Notes: a model not told the origin generated them from the sequence alone. Shown: positions 12,501 to 21,277, counted from the stretch's first letter. The stretch is 64,000 bases of DNA from Bicyclus anynana (GCF_947172395.1 NC_069083.1:11750501-11814500); one strand, 5' to 3'. A program made the numbers and translations.

Positions 12501-15500
12501 GTGCATTTTAAGAAATTAAATATCACGTGTCTCAATCGGTGAAGGAAAACATCGTGAGGAAACCTGCATACTAGAGAATTATCTTAATTCTCTGAGTGTG
12601 TGAAGTCTGCCAATCCGCACTGGGCCAGCGTGGTGGACTATTGGCCTAATCCCTCTCATTCTGAGAGGAGACTCGAGCTCAGCAGTGAGCCGAATATGGG
12701 TTGATGACGAGTGGGGATGTATTTTGGTCGCTGATTGTGCATCCACTTTTTTATAGGAGATCGATGCTAATAATTAATTTTCATTGAAGTTTAGTCAAGT
12801 AGGTACATAACTAGCGCCTTGAAAATAAAAATGCATTTTTTACAGTGAAAAGAGTATGCAAGTCAATTCTTTTTCATTAAAGTTCAGTCAACCACGTAAT
12901 TTCATATTTTTCACAGCGAACATTTTCATTAAAATATATTCAATAACACGCACCTCGAAATAAAAAAACCAAGTACGTACCTTGAAATTTTCTAATTCAT
13001 ACCTTCTCTAATTATGAGTTTTGTAGACATGAAAAATGCCCCCTAGACCACTTATTCGTGCTCCAATTAAACCACAACATGGTACGCCCATAACTTTGGA
13101 GTGAGCCAAATTTTGTTTGTCCCTTTTTCAAGAATTTTAAGTTAAAATCTCTAGCGGTGCTGTTTTTGACGAAATCTCCTTTTTTACCATTTTGCATTGA
13201 TACTTATTCGAGCGTACACTTTTTATACAAAATAACTTTGAGGAAAAAGCCTTATTTAACATTCGGTGCGTAAATAATTTGCGTTATTAATTAAGATTAA
13301 CAGAATTATGTTCACACTTAATTATTCTCTACGTTAATAAAATTTATTAGGATGAATAAATTCACGTAACAGGGTAAACGCCTCAGTCGTACCTACTTTC
13401 GGGATGTAGAATAAATTATTTAGCATTATTTTTTAAGGTTTTATAATAATTGGACGTTGCTACGGCCGGGATGTGGGACTCGCTGATTTGACCTCAATAC
13501 TTAGTATAAAATTATCATTGGTAATACTGGTCTGAGAACCGAATTAGGAACGATCATTACCCATATGTATTCGCTCAAAAGCGTTTTAAATCAAATTTAG
13601 TATATACATCTTGTACCTACTCGGAATATATTTTAACTTGAACACAAAGGACGACTTTGGGCCCAATACGTTACAGAACAAAATGACGTTACAGATTATA
13701 AATCAAAATCGCACAAAAATAATTTATTTTTAATGTATTTTTTGTTGAAATAGTGCATTTTATTTTAATTAACTTGTCCATATCTTAATTATGCAAATGT
13801 CAAATCAAACGGGTAGTTTTATACTATTATCTAATAAACTAGGTTTTTTATTTGACGATCTCGGCGGCGTCCGGGCCTATACACTCCAGCGAAAACACCC
13901 TTCCAGAACGGCCCTCTAAGTATCTGCCACCATAAGTCCTCATTCGCACAAGAGTTTTTTTACTGGACGTTAAAAAGCGTCAAAACATATGTATTCCCAA
14001 GTTTAACTTCACACAACAGTGTTTTTAAAACGACGCTTTTTTTCGAACAGTCTTGCATTTTCAATTTTTAGGCGTTGGAAATAGACCTTCATTTAACTTT
14101 AAACTATATTTAAACGATTATGAAACACGGCTAAAACTCACGTGATATTAGGTTGGAGTATGCCCGACTAGTTTCAAACCCACACGGGGCACTTTATAAT
14201 GAGCTGGTTCTTGCACCGCGGCACGATCCAAACTGTTTGAAAGTAGTCGGGCATACTCCGACATAATACTCCGATAATCGTTTAAATTTACTTCGAAAAT
14301 ATATTTCAATGCTCTTTTAATGTACGTTATAAAAACTCTCGTGCGAATGAGGGTTAATTATCTCATTGTCTTTCATACAAATGTTAACATACGATATTGT
14401 TTGCAGTGCTAACATACCAGGGTGAAGTGTTGAAGTTGACGAAGATATCGCGTTCCGAAATGGGCACGTACTTGTGTATCGCCAGTAATGGCGTGCCACC
14501 CACAGTTAGCAAGAGGATTCACATAAGTGTACACTGTAAGTTGATATTTTCATATAGGCGCTATCGATGTGAGTACATTAGAGATAATGTAATATTGTAT
14601 GCGTAGTGTGTTCAACTTGGTAGTACTTGTGGTTATTTTGTTCGGCTTCGGATAGTTTCAAAGTTCAACTCTCACAAGAAACGAGCATGTAGATCCTGAA
14701 TGCCTGATCATACGTATGCTGTCTAGTGAGCAAGATTTGCAGAGATATGAGCAAATGCTTATAGCGATTATGCTGAGGAGAGATATAAAAAGACGAATAA
14801 CAGAAAAGATAAAATAAGTAGACTTGACATGAAGAAATGCGTCGCGGTGCCATATTGACTCCGGAGTAATTTTTTTTTTTTTTTTTTTTTATTATTACAT
14901 GCTAAGAGGATTTATTGTCTTGGATACTGTAACTATCAGGCTCAACTTGCGAAAGCAATGATTTAAATATTTCACCAATAAATCTGCTCAGGTAAATAAC
15001 TTTACCTTAAAAGGGTAGTCATAATAAAACCATATCAATAATATCAACATATAACCACATCATAACGATAATATGTGCGTTGAAAGTGCGGCATAGAGGT
15101 AAGCGAGCGTGAATAAAAGAGTAAACGTACGTAATTAACTAGAGCTTTGGAGGTCAAATTCAGTTATTTAAAAATTAACTGTGAAAGAATGCGATACATT
15201 AAATGCTACATACGAACGTGTTTAATTAAATTTGTAATTACTTCTGTCCTCGTATTAATTATTATTTTAATAGACGGATACGATCGTTTTGTAAATAATT
15301 TATTATTTTATGAGTTGATAAACCTTTTTCAACATCAAAGGGATTTCAATTGGTTTTTTTTTTTAATATATTTCAATGAATATTTTGATTACACTATGTT
15401 AATACGTATATATGTTCCCTTTGCCTTTGCCTTTGCCTTTGGATGTAGTAGGACTAACCCTTTTTATGTGTGTATTATAGGAAAACATCAACATAGAAGA

Positions 15501-18500
15501 AACGCGTTATTAAATTATCTATATTATAAAGCTGTGTAAAGAGTTTGTTTGTTTGTTTGTTTGCTTGATAATGCTTGCTAATTTCAGGAACTACTTACTG
15601 GTCCTATTTGAAAAATTCTTTCAGCGTTAGATAGCCCACTTATCGAGGAAGTTTATAGGCTTTATATTATCTCTGTATTTTAACGGGAACGAGAACCACG
15701 CGGATGAAACTTCGGCGTCATCTATTCAGTATAATACAAAAGGGCGTTTGATACTCGTTTATCAAAAAAAAAAAAAATTACAAGCAGATGATAATAATTT
15801 AATAGTACGTTTTTGCATTATCGATACTCGTTCAGTTTTAGTTATTAGCCACGGTTTATTCGCCGTAGCGAATTTCTTTTTAGTCGCTTGATATTTCACT
15901 GCGCGGAAATTCGCTAGAAAAATGTCTTATGGCAAGGCACTAACACACTAACAAGCTTGTCAAACACATGTGGTTTTAGACAACATGTGTTTGACAAGAT
16001 TCTTAGCGTGTTTCCGGCATTAGAAATATATTACATCTGCTATTCATTAGTGATAACCAATAAATAATAGATAACGCTCACAGTTACATTGCGAATAGTT
16101 TGCCTAGTTAAATTGCGGCCAAACACATTTTTCGGACAAAATCTAGTAAACCATGAACTAGATCAAATGCAACCTAATAAAGTTAAAGTAAGCTTTAATT
16201 TGACTTACTAAACGACTAAATAACTGATGAGGGTATTTAAATAAAATTACTGAATATATATCTGGTAACCCAGTTGCAGTGTGAAAGCAGGCAACCTCTC
16301 CTTTTAAAATTCTTTTGGGTATTTATTTATTATTTATTTATTTGTGCACCCCAACATAAGAAAATACAAATAACAAGACAGAAAAAAAATATAGCACAGA
16401 AGTAGGATACAAAAGGCGGCCTTATCGCTACGTAGCGATTTCTTCCAGGCAACCTTGGGAAAATGCAAAAACACGAGAATGCAGGTTATATTTAGGCAGG
16501 GTATATTCTATTAACTAGTGTACGGTTTTTTTTTAATTTACCAATGAGGGAAGGAGATTAATGAATAAAAAAAATAATCGTTTAATATATAGGCAATCTG
16601 TGTGCAATGTGTCAATGTAAATATTTTCTATCATTTATTTCATATGCCAAACAAAAAACAGATGAGGGCATATATTTCTTATGCTGGACCAAACCATCTT
16701 CGGAAACTAAAAAGAATATACAATATATGAAAATTAGTTAAAGCTGCATAACAAAATTGTATTACTTTTTCCGTACTCCATCAACGTAGTTTCAGAAGAC
16801 CGCACTAATTAACAAAAGACGCAATCCGGCGTAAACTGAAGGGGGAAGCTGTCTCAGTAGATAATAGCTCAATTATTTTTCCGTCTTTGCGACCATTGTA
16901 GTCGGTAATCGCAAAATATTGTTCTATTTACTCATAATATAGTTCAGGGGTTGTAAACTTTTGGAGTTCTCTACTCAGTTGCTGAAGACCACTTTAATTA
17001 ACAAAAGACGCAATTGAGAATACACAATGGGGCGGCTGAATAGATTTGCGACTATTGTATTCAATAATTGCATACAGTTCAGAGGTTTGAAAGTGTTTAT
17101 TTTGAAGTCGTAATGAAAAAGTAGTTCAGTGTCAATGTCGACTATGATAAATACAACCTATAAAAACTTCTTAAACATTATTCTGTATTTTATATCACAA
17201 CAACAATACAACACAGTATCACAGTACAATATATTGATATGAAGTTCAGTTGAACTTTGATTTCATAAAACTGGTTGATTGATTTTGATAAAGACTAATC
17301 TACTTTTATATAAAATGTGATTCTGTTCTGACTCCTAATTCACGATACATAGTTTTAAAATCTTCACTTTTAATACTTTTAGGCATATCATTAGTTATAT
17401 TACATTTCTTTTGATTTTGTTGTTTATGCATTTAAAAATATTTTTAATTGGAGTCCTTGCTTGATAATCGATTTTTTTTGTATAGCCCCCGGTATGAAAA
17501 ACATATGGGTAGTAAAATTCGATGAACGAATACGTTACGTTTTTGTGCACAACCTATTCTGCGCACCTGTCACCGTGCGCTGCCGCCAACAGCGAGAACA
17601 CGGACTAGAACGCGCCCGCTCCCAGGAGTACGCTGTTGGCGGGCGCGCACAACGCGGTCTGCTGCTACTTGGTTGCGCACCTTTCACTTTTCAGGCATAG
17701 GTATTGAGACGTACATAGTGTATGCTGCGGGGCAACAAACAACTATTAAGACAGTCAATCTGAAAGAGTAAATTCCATTCGTACGTCGGAGCTGACACAC
17801 ACTTTTTTTTACTTAGCGTCATGGTTATGATTATGTAATGTTAAGAGGATTTTGTGCAATGTATGTTTTATTTAATTTACGTTATTTTGCAGTTCATCCA
17901 GTGATCCAGGTCCCCAACCAGTTAGTGGGCGCTCCGCTTGGTACTGACGTCACCCTGGAGTGCTACGTGGAATCATCACCCAAGTCCATTAACTACTGGG
18001 TTAAAGATCCTGGTAAATATTTCATTTTGAACCATCATCACCCTTACCAGCCTATTTGTATGACCCACTACAAGGTCACGCCTCCTTATAGGGAAGGAAA
18101 TTTAGAGCTTTAACCCACCAAGCTGCTCTAATGTGGGTTGGCAGGCAATAACTTTGACTTTATACTTTTTTCGTGACGCACTGGTAGGCACGATGTATTT
18201 ACAAGAAGCATTCGATCCCCAGCTGGGCCGATTGATGTATTCTTAATTGGTCCCGGTCTGGCTGGTAGGAGGCTTCGGTCGTGGCTTATAACCATTCCAC
18301 CGACAGAGACGTACCGCGAACCGATTTAGCGTTCCTATATGATTTCGTGTAGAAACCGAAAGGGATTTTCATCCTCCTCCTAATAAGTTGGCCCGCTTCC
18401 ATCTTAGATAGCATCATCACTTACCATCAGGTGAGAGTGTTGTCAAGGGCTAACTTATCTTAATAAACCGGTAGGTACTGGCTTAACGTAACTTTCCAAA

Positions 18501-21277
18501 GCAAAACGGACATACGCCATCAACTTCTGGACTGAGATTTTTGTTGACAATTTCATGTAAAAAATAAAAGGTCAATAATTTGTATTCTGACTCGAACCCA
18601 GGACATTAATTGAAGCCACATAAGCTAACCACTTTCCTAACGAGCCAGCATGTTACTTTCAGCATTATACTACTAATATTTATTTACTTTCAGCACGAGC
18701 AGTTTTATTAATATTTAATTTAAACCACGTTGTCTTAATTGTTTAAAAAACAAGTTGAATAGATATCAAATTCAGTCTAGACACTATAAACGTACCAAGT
18801 AAAAAATAAATGTAAAAAATAACGCCGAAGCTTTCCAACAAGTATTTAAAAATTCAAAAAACGCTAATAGGATTATGATGAACTTGGGTAAAGCATCAAG
18901 TAAAAAAAGAAACAAATTATAAAGCGGATATAAAACTCTAGGTGTCTGCCCGAAGTTTTTACATTTTTCATAAAACTTGGCGGAGGAAAGATGAAATTCT
19001 AATATTGGATTTGAAAGCAAATGTTTAAAGTAATAAATTTTGCCACAGGTGAGCTAATAATACCATCTGAGCACCACGAGATGGCTGTTAGACAAAAGTC
19101 CATGTTTGAGGCGGAAATGTCGATGACCATTAAGAACATACGGCGCGAGGACCTCGGAAGCTACATATGCGTTGCCAAAAACTCGCTAGGAGATGTGGAG
19201 AGCAAAATCAGATTATACGGTATGTTACATCTATAATAATTACCTATCATTAACCTTTACCCTTAACCTTAGATCGCTTCGAAGTTAAACCAGCAAAATG
19301 CCTAATTGCAGATTATTCTTAAAATGTTTGCATTTCAAAATGTCTAATCATCGTAAGTAAACCATTGGTCAAGTTAAACATTGTGATATGAGTACATAAG
19401 ACTAGGATTCACACATTTTTTTTTTATTTTATTGTACAAAAAACAATAATTAGGTACATAAATAGCCATCCTCATAAACTTGGAGTTTTTGGGTGGATTG
19501 CGAGTTCACCATTATGTTAAGTTATTATTTAAAGTAAAATTACTTATAGACATTAGTTACACAATTAGGCACTATATTTTATAATGCCTAACTTTATCCC
19601 CTAGCGAAGTGCATCTGTTAACCCTCCCCTACCGCTCGAGATGCATGCACCCTTTACATATTTTAATAAGTTGTTTTATGGTTAAGTTAATAACACTAAC
19701 CAACACTAAGTACACATCGTCATCAACCCATATTCGGCTCACTGCTGAGCTCGACTCTCCTGTCAGAATGAGAGGGGTTAGGCCAATAGTTCACCACGCT
19801 GGCCCAATGAGGATAGGCAGACTTCACACACGCAGAGAATTAAGATAATTCTCTGGTATGTAGGTTTTCCTCACGATGTTTTCCTTCACCGATTGAGACA
19901 CGTGATATTTAATTTCTTAAAATGCACACAACTAAAAAGTTGGAGGTGCATGCCCCGGACCGGATTCGAACCCACACCCTCCGGAATCGGAGGCAGAGGT
20001 CATTTCCACTAAGTACACATAACAATAACCAATGATAGAGTTAGGTAAGAGCATGTAGAGTTAGGACTATGCAAACAATAACTATACTATCTTTGTAGTT
20101 CTTTATATGAAAATTATTTTGGTGGGATCTACTATTACTACTTAGCTTTAGTCACAACGCAACGACAGCACTTCAGTCAGATGCAAGTAGTTAAAACAGT
20201 ACGTACTCGTACATAGTTTTAACCTACCGTGAGTTGTTAGTACTCGTAGTTTAACACAACAAAGCATAGTTGTACGGTCACGTACTGTTAGAAGTAAAGT
20301 GTAATTCTGTTGCTATAATATTATATTATTTTGTATTAGGTATAGATTCTTTCGTTAGATGGCTTTGGTTGGTAGCTCAGATGAATTATATAGGGACGTT
20401 ACCCCAAAGTATATGATCAACGATCTAACGCGTTTATGAAAACTGTTTCTATATAATCGATGTTTCATTATTGTAATCGTTTTCATCGTGTAAAGAGCTC
20501 CCGTATGTACTACACCTATTATATTTAAACCAGATAGGTTTTACGAGAGGTTTATTGCATTTGCTATTGTACAGGAGTAACACGTAAACTTGGTCATTAA
20601 ATCCTGTGAGAAGCACGTAGAAGCGTCGTAGCATCGTAGCAGTTTCATCGCCTTTTTCTTTTTGGTTTTAGTAGGACCAAACAAGCACAGTGCATATTGA
20701 CCATATCAATATTATGCACATAATTACTCATTAAATCTCAGATGTGCCTAATTTAAATTATTTTCTAAGTGTATTATTTTTTAAAACATTGGCTTTTAAA
20801 AGTTATTATTCCACCCTATTTAAACAGCCTTTTTTGTCTGAAAGGTATATATATTTTTAATGTCCCTGACAAATGTAAAATTTCATGGTAATCCATTGGT
20901 TGTTTATATAGGAAAGTGTTTTAAGCAAACAAATTTATATTCTCAGTATCAGTAATTATTTTCTATGTAGACCCATTGGTGTATAAAAAGCTCTGACGTC
21001 ACACTAATATCAGCACTTTTTTACAGAAATACCAGGTAACGATAGACATATCTACCAATACCCCGACGAGAGGACCACATCTGACGACGATTATGGTACC
21101 GAAGTCTACGACGACATCGACGACCAAGAATCGGAGAAAAGCAACCGAGTACCAGATCGAGCCAACAAATGGTATTCCAACGACGGCAAAGTTATTACAA
21201 CTACTAATAATGCTTCGATTATTACGGCAACCATGATTATTTTGGCAATTTTAAGTTTTTTAGATAACATATCTTAA
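1..21277 (+). CDS. Lachesin/DIP-family immunoglobulin cell-surface protein, 3' part (spliced, 7 exons visible)
   Basis: Exons 1-84, 5380-5565, 7597-7789, 14407-14535, 17893-18012, 19049-19219 and 21027-21277 join in one frame to 377 residues plus TAA; every visible junction is GT-AG, with phases 0,0,1,1,1,1. Cys pairs 19/80, 123/178 and 221/278 mark three Ig domains, each ending in the D/E-x-G-x-Y-x-C signature. Conserved family wording includes QINTDPM, CIASNGVPPTVSKR, PNQLVGAP and AKNSLGD. An acidic linker and a hydrophobic C-terminus suggest a GPI anchor rather than a cytoplasmic tail. Known family role: neuronal surface receptors that bind Dpr proteins in synaptic partner choice; lachesin itself acts in cell adhesion. 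The HFHPVIQVPNQLVGAPLGTD stretch points, from memory, to DIP-gamma among fly paralogues, but the orthology is unproven. The signal peptide and the start of Ig1 are upstream of the window. Confidence 0.93.
601..1280. mobile_element. TIR-bounded non-autonomous element (AACCGACTTCCAA termini)
   Basis: Thirteen-base perfect inverted ends AACCGACTTCCAA (601-613) and TTGGAAGTCGGTT (1268-1280) bound about 680 bp without a convincing ORF. Inside, a 14 bp perfect inverted repeat (683-696 / 784-797, GAAGGCGGTGCCAA) forms a second hairpin, and an A20 run lies near 1210. Shortened relatives occur at 33905-34055 and 61160-61255. The GAAGTCGGTTAAAA end is common in lepidopteran genomes as I recall; class not assigned. 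Confidence 0.65.
2564..2637. repeat. Two-unit tandem repeat, about 40 bp period
   Basis: TTTTGGAATAAAAAATGG followed by an ATATTTATTTGAC end occurs at 2564-2597 and again at 2603-2637 with small changes. A recent local slip duplication, no function evident. Confidence 0.7.
2970..3004. repeat. Inverted repeat (hairpin), 15 bp arms
   Basis: CTTTACCTCTTTATA is followed after a few bases by its exact reverse complement TATAAAGAGGTAAAG. One of a series of short perfect fold-backs in the window. Confidence 0.75.
3131..3191. repeat. 61 nt perfect palindrome (30 bp arms)
   Basis: The left arm 3131-3160 begins CAAGATAAGATTCTTTTAC and is matched base for base by the right arm 3162-3191, with a single T between. 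As RNA it would form a 30 bp perfect hairpin. No flanking target duplication was seen. Confidence 0.9.
5080..5136. repeat. Palindrome, 28 bp arms, one mismatch
   Basis: 5080-5107 starts CTAATATCGTCAAC; 5109-5136 is its reverse complement apart from one base, with one base between them. It lies about 240 bp before exon 2. Confidence 0.85.
5380..5565 (+). CDS. DIP-like gene, exon 2 visible (Ig1 C-terminal half)
   Basis: The acceptor is TTTGTCCAG ending at 5379 and the donor GTAATT starts at 5566; 186 nt, phase 0 at both ends. It encodes VGWVKADTKAI, the HDHVITHNHRVSV strand region, and EEDRGQYMCQINTDPMKSQ with the second Ig1 cysteine (residue 80). GC content is clearly above that of the surrounding intron. 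QINTDPM is a near-invariant DIP/lachesin stretch, which makes this the most diagnostic exon for the family. Confidence 0.95.
5566..7596 (+). other. Intron 2 of visible gene (2.0 kb)
   Basis: It holds a dispersed direct repeat (about 5672-5765 and 7118-7205; shared TTTAGGCAT and TTATTAGAAAAT plus CGTGCTTTTAA-type wording), a GC-richer stretch 5770-5960 I cannot identify, and the U6-derived inverted pair at 6451-6572. Confidence 0.65.
6451..6572. pseudogene. Head-to-head pair of U6 snRNA fragments
   Basis: The plus copy 6513-6572 reads CATATACTAAAATTGGAACG, then ATACAGAGAAGATTAGCATG and GCCCCTGCACAAGGATGAT, which is the conserved U6 core including the ACAGAGA box. The minus copy 6505-6451 carries the same core (ACGACACAGAGAAGATTAGC) but lacks GCCCCT before GCGCAAGGATGAC. 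Both lack the U6 5' stem-loop and the 3' end, so neither should be functional. Their 5' ends meet in the middle with a loop of about 8 bases. TCAGTGAC occurs on both sides (6419-6426, 6581-6588) and may be a target duplication. Confidence 0.9.
7597..7789 (+). CDS. DIP-like gene, exon 3 visible (Ig2 N-terminal half)
   Basis: The acceptor is TTCTGTAACAG ending at 7596 and the donor GTAAAC starts at 7790; 193 nt, entering in phase 0 and leaving in phase 1. It encodes the Ig1-Ig2 linker VVIPPDFIPEETSGD, then the Ig2 B strand with Cys123 and the C strand Trp135 (MWKREDG). The exon begins with ATG, but this is an internal Met: the reading frame continues from the previous exon and the family has a hydrophobic residue there. 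Confidence 0.95.
8180..8310 (-). mobile_element. Interspersed repeat fragment, probably LINE 3' end (copy 1)
   Basis: AAAAGGCGGCCTTATCGCTA and CGATTTCTTCCAGGCAACCTT recur at 16399-16460 with the same T-rich flank to the left, consistent with a minus-strand insertion and its A-rich tail. The parent element is not identified. Confidence 0.55.
8931..9117 (+). mobile_element. Helitron-like non-autonomous element (Lep1-type)
   Basis: Runs from TACTAATACATAAATGCGAA to the 3' end CCACGCGGACGAAGTCGCAG...CCGCTAGT. The interior has the family wording GATTTGGCTGAAATTTGG and CTGGATTAACACA. The CTAGT end with a GC-rich hairpin just before it is the Helitron terminus type. A (CA/TA)n-like microsatellite precedes it. 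Confidence 0.75.
9385..9618 (-). mobile_element. SINE-B, 5' truncated
   Basis: Body wording ATTCGGCTCACTGCTGA, AATGAGAGGGGTTAGGCC and CCTCACGATGTTTTTCCTTC matches the full copy at 12400-12708 in reverse. It ends at GGAGGTGCATGC, so the tRNA-like head is missing. Confidence 0.8.
9877..10096 (+). repeat. Dispersed duplication, copy 1
   Basis: GTGACCTCAAAT, TTTCATTTGTCTTAGT, GGACGGCATTGTTTTTCTG and TGTGACCGCATT, then CAGTATTGTT and GTAATTAGTA, occur in the same order at 11795-12014 with moderate divergence. No TIR or tRNA-like head is seen. It runs straight into the 249 bp tandem repeat. Confidence 0.75.
10056..10545 (+). repeat. Tandem duplication, 249 bp period, two units
   Basis: AGTATTGTTCGGAGT at 10056 recurs at 10305, and the following about 240 bp (CTCTCATTGTGGGAATGTTA, ATGCTTCGGATCTCGGAATG, CTTCGGTTT...GCTGAAAACAG) match at most positions. 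Unit two runs to about 10545. Confidence 0.9.
10600..10904 (-). mobile_element. SINE-A with terminal fold-back
   Basis: A T-rich start at 10600 (A-tail on minus strand), then TTAGCCCTTG, CACACCCC, CGACATCGTACCGG and GGTAGGGTGGTAACTA, typical of SINE-A here. At the head end, 10861-10875 (CATGAAACCGCAATC) and 10890-10904 form a 15 bp inverted repeat with one mismatch, replacing the tRNA-like part. Confidence 0.8.
10990..11135 (+). mobile_element. Interspersed repeat 3' end with (TACA)n
   Basis: ATTGGTTCAGTAGTTTAGGC and a (ACAT)n run, then CCGTAGTCGGGTAAAAAG resemble a LINE 3' end common in Lepidoptera. Only one copy is in the window, so the assignment rests on recall. Confidence 0.45.
11795..12014 (+). 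repeat. Dispersed duplication, copy 2
   Basis: Second, more AT-rich copy of the segment at 9877-10096, 1.9 kb downstream in the same orientation. It is more diverged in its right half (AGTATTGTTTTAAGTTTATT). Confidence 0.7.
12259..12310. repeat. Perfect inverted repeat, 24 bp arms
   Basis: 12259-12282 (ATATCCCAAATTCAGAGCAA and four more bases) and 12287-12310 are exact reverse complements around a 4 base loop. Confidence 0.9.
12400..12708 (+). mobile_element. SINE-B, full length, 9 bp target duplication
   Basis: The tRNA-like head has an A-box-like TAGCCCAGTGGA and a B box GGGTTCGAATCTGG. The body follows with GTGAAGGAAAACATCGTGAG and ends at CCGAATATGGGTTGATGAC. GAGTGGGGA flanks it at 12391-12399 and 12709-12717, a target duplication showing LINE-type mobilisation. 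This is the reference copy for SINE-B in the window. Confidence 0.88.
14108..14291. repeat. Family F repeat in fold-back form
   Basis: 14116-14234 matches the F insertion at 25163-25296 (GATTATGAAACACGG, CTCACGTGATATTAGG, GAGTATGCCCGACTAGTT, GGCACGATCCAAAC). It is followed at once, 14235-14275, by an inverted copy of its middle (GTTTGAAAGTAGTCGGGCAT). Outer ends TTTAAACGATTAT and ATAATCGTTTAAA are also inverted. It lies 115 bp before exon 4. Confidence 0.8.
14407..14535 (+). CDS. DIP-like gene, exon 4 visible (Ig2 C-terminal half)
   Basis: The acceptor is TTGTTTGCAG ending at 14406 and the donor GTAAGT starts at 14536; 129 nt, phase 1 to phase 1. Product: LTYQGEVLKLTKISRSEMG, then TYLCIASNGVPPTVSKR with the second Ig2 cysteine (residue 178). 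CIASNGVPPTVSKR is a strongly conserved family stretch. The preceding 6.6 kb intron is the longest in the visible gene and is full of repeats. Confidence 0.95.
15518..15730 (+). mobile_element. Helitron-like element, second subfamily
   Basis: TCTATATTATAAAGCTG, a (GTTT)n run, TTTCAGGAACTAC, TTTGAAAAATTCTTTCAG and ACGGGAACGAGAACCACGCG match the subfamily of 34134-34319 and 56510-56702. The 3' end is worn (TATTCAGT in place of GCTAGT). Confidence 0.7.
15956..15998. repeat. Inverted repeat, 16 bp arms
   Basis: CTTGTCAAACACATGT (15956-15971) and ACATGTGTTTGACAAG (15983-15998) are perfect reverse complements. Outer flanks (CTAACACACTAAC / AGCGTGTTTCCGG) are weakly inverted too, suggesting a small TIR element. 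Confidence 0.8.
16318..16462 (-). mobile_element. Interspersed repeat fragment, probably LINE 3' end (copy 2)
   Basis: Shares AAAAGGCGGCCTTATCGCTA and GCGATTTCTTCCAGGCAACC with 8180-8310, again with a T-rich left flank (TATTTATTTATTTG). Confidence 0.55.
16790..17100 (+). repeat. Imperfect tandem duplication, about 190 bp period
   Basis: CAGAAGACCGCACTAATTAA with CAAAAGACGCAAT (from 16791) recurs at 16982 as CTGAAGACCACTTTAATTAA. Later shared words are TTTGCGACCATTGTA/TTTGCGACTATTGTA and AGTTCAGGGGTTGTAAA/AGTTCAGAGGTTTGAAA. Unit two is shorter. Confidence 0.7.
17560..17680. other. GC-rich island with 12 bp hairpin
   Basis: Strikingly GC-rich for this window. CCGCCAACAGCG (17583-17594) and CGCTGTTGGCGG (17631-17642) are perfect inverted arms around a GC-rich loop. 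It could be a structured RNA, a promoter-like island or a fragment of an unknown element; I cannot tell. It lies 210 bp before exon 5. Confidence 0.45.
17893..18012 (+). CDS. DIP-like gene, exon 5 visible (Ig3 N-terminal half)
   Basis: The acceptor is TATTTTGCAG ending at 17892 and the donor GTAAAT starts at 18013; 120 nt, phase 1 to phase 1. It completes the VHFHP linker codon and encodes VIQVPNQLVGAPLGTDVTL, Cys221 and the C-strand SINYW core (Trp233). Read in phase 1 there is no stop codon, whereas another frame hits TGA after 9 nt; this fixes the splice phase. Confidence 0.94.
18171..18468 (+). mobile_element. SINE-A, nearly full length
   Basis: A head fragment with a B-box-like ATTCGATCCCCAGCTGGGCC, then GGAGGCTTCGGTCGTGGC, GACGTACCGCG and CATCCTCCTCCTAATAAGTT, and the 3' end TCAAGGGCTAACTTATCTTA. 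The head has lost about 15 bases around the anticodon side. It sits in intron 5. Confidence 0.8.
18483..18655 (-). mobile_element. tRNA-headed SINE fragment
   Basis: On minus, CTCGTTAGGAAAGTGGTTAG and CCTGGGTTCGAGTCAGAATA give an A-box-like and a B-box-like block in tRNA spacing. The head resembles that of the SINE-D copy at 58245-58527; the body is degraded. Confidence 0.5.
19049..19219 (+). CDS. DIP-like gene, exon 6 visible (Ig3 C-terminal half)
   Basis: The acceptor is TTGCCACAG ending at 19048 and the donor GTATGT starts at 19220; 171 nt, phase 1 to phase 1. It encodes ELIIPSEHHEMAVRQ, the MSMTIKNI strand and REDLGSYICVAKNSLGD with Cys278, ending at IRLY. An in-frame Met codon at 19021 lies in intron sequence before the acceptor and is not a start. 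Confidence 0.94.
19718..20006 (-). mobile_element. SINE-B, full length, 14 bp target duplication
   Basis: Complete minus-strand copy from CGTCATCAACCCATATTCGG to the head (GGACCGGATTCGAACCCACA, B box inverted). CACTAAGTACACAT is exact on both sides (19704-19717 and 20007-20020), proving a LINE-type insertion into intron 6 of the DIP-like gene. Confidence 0.92.
21027..21277 (+). CDS. DIP-like gene, terminal exon (linker and GPI-type tail)
   Basis: The acceptor is CTTTTTTACAG ending at 21026. The exon opens in phase 1 (EIPGND) and runs to TAA at 21275-21277. It holds an acid-rich linker (SDDDYGTEVYDDIDDQE), a short basic/polar part, a Thr/Asn-rich region with an NAS sequon, then about 16 hydrophobic residues (IITATMIILAILSFL) and only four more residues before the stop. 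That layout fits a GPI-attachment signal with the cleavage site near the Asn/Ser residues, not a transmembrane receptor with a cytoplasmic domain. GPI anchoring is inferred; it is known for lachesin. Confidence 0.9.

Larger units (their letters stand above)
7790..14406 (+). other. Intron 3 of visible gene (6.6 kb)
   Basis: The largest visible intron, dense in repeats: LINE-like 3' fragment, Helitron-like element, SINE-B twice, SINE-A, a 249 bp tandem duplication, a 220 bp dispersed duplication, a palindrome and a fold-back of family F. 12720-14100 is AT-rich with nothing recognisable. Confidence 0.65.
14536..17892 (+). other. Intron 4 of visible gene (3.4 kb)
   Basis: Contains a T20 run (14871-14890), a (TTTGCC)n tract near 15419-15441, a Helitron-like element, a hairpin repeat, a LINE-like fragment, an imperfect 190 bp tandem and a GC-rich island at 17560-17680. 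A 130-codon open stretch at 15147-15539 is AT-rich and has no recognisable domain. Confidence 0.6.

Noticed and set aside
15147..15539. A 130-codon open frame, the longest in the window
   Set aside because: Composition is AT-driven (Ile, Phe, Leu, Tyr, Asn), no domain is recognisable, it includes the (TTTGCC)n tract and overlaps a Helitron-like element at its end; it lies within an intron.
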